From assembly GCF_947488945.1 (NCBI RefSeq), contig NZ_CANLBS010000002.1, positions 434,001 through 498,000 on the forward strand: a stretch of DNA of 64,000 nucleotides, read 5' to 3'. Source of the DNA: an uncultured Streptomyces sp. (GTDB lineage: Bacteria > Actinomycetota > Actinomycetes > Streptomycetales > Streptomycetaceae). The first letter of the stretch is position 1, and every line of letters begins with the position of its first letter. Below are positions 62,618 to 64,000 of the stretch, piece by piece. The notes under the pieces were generated by a model. It was not told the DNA's origin. It searched no databases and saw nothing but the letters and a program-made list of their open reading frames with translations. The translations under genes and the position numbers were made by a program.

Positions 62618-63973
<1,356 letters not shown>

Positions 63974-64000
63974 ATGTGTGAGCGGTTGACGGCCGCGAGG
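63974..64000 (+). CDS. Possible start of a gene leaving the window
   Basis: An ATG at 63974, 6-7 nt after AAAGAGAG, opens a frame 'MCERLTAAR' that continues to the window edge. Too short to identify. It is supported only by the operator-like repeat just upstream. Confidence 0.25.

Overview
The window is high-GC DNA with strong third-position G/C coding bias, GTG starts, many 4-base ATGA/GTGA gene overlaps, TANNNT -10 boxes placed 6-7 nt ahead of start codons, and Streptomyces-type families (XRE/DUF397 pairs, DUF6230/DUF6114, GlgE pathway, isobutyryl-CoA mutase). It is almost certainly a chromosomal segment of a Streptomyces. As I recall it, the gene order icmA ... pyk-ackA-pta-pfkA ... glgB-mak-treS-glgE-glgP matches the core chromosome of S. 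coelicolor. That comparison comes from memory and was not computed. No rRNA, tRNA, CRISPR array, prophage or insertion sequence was found.

Layout. 1-6.1 kb: a MarR regulator cut by the window edge, three tandem AIM24-family genes, two DUF3817 membrane proteins, a thiamine-binding-type protein, and XRE and MarR regulators. 6.2-9.9 kb: icmA behind an 18-bp perfect palindrome, a TetR regulator and a thioredoxin/TPR protein. 10-13.3 kb: a three-gene exported/membrane set (DUF6230, DUF6114, low-complexity secreted protein). 13.8-20.2 kb: the lower-glycolysis/acetate node, pyk, ackA and pta on the minus strand and pfkA on the plus strand. 20.2-25.9 kb: a CitA/DcuS-like two-component system divergent from a dicarboxylate symporter with a CRP-like box, an alpha/beta hydrolase, and a merR-thioredoxin pair with a classical 19-bp-spacer MerR promoter. 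26-37.6 kb: the complete GlgE maltosyl-transfer pathway (glgB, mak, treS, glgE) with a divergent alpha-glucan phosphorylase; a debranching enzyme (glgX) lies further on at 45-47 kb. Between them are an exported M4 metalloprotease, a TSUP transporter, a ynfA remnant and an asymmetric heterodimeric ABC exporter. 47.5-50.4 kb: two paralogous L,D-transpeptidase lipoproteins. 50.4-55.6 kb: a regulator-rich stretch of accessory character (XRE/DUF397 set, two divergent MarR-enzyme pairs). 55.6-64 kb: enoyl-CoA hydratase, an anti-sigma-type ATPase carrying a TTA codon, an A+T-rich island before a small EF-hand protein, carboxylesterase, PGRP amidase, and a lone type I terpene cyclase next to a strong 25-bp inverted repeat at the window end.

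How it works together. The GlgE genes convert trehalose to maltose (TreS), maltose to maltose-1-phosphate (Mak), maltose-1-phosphate to linear alpha-glucan (GlgE) and then to branched glucan (GlgB); GlgP and GlgX degrade it. PfkA, Pyk, Pta and AckA handle glycolytic flux and acetyl-CoA overflow, and the dicarboxylate uptake system and IcmA add C4-acid and branched acyl-CoA carbon. Many intergenic gaps hold palindromes that look like operators; these and the uncharacterised exported set are the best places for a second look.
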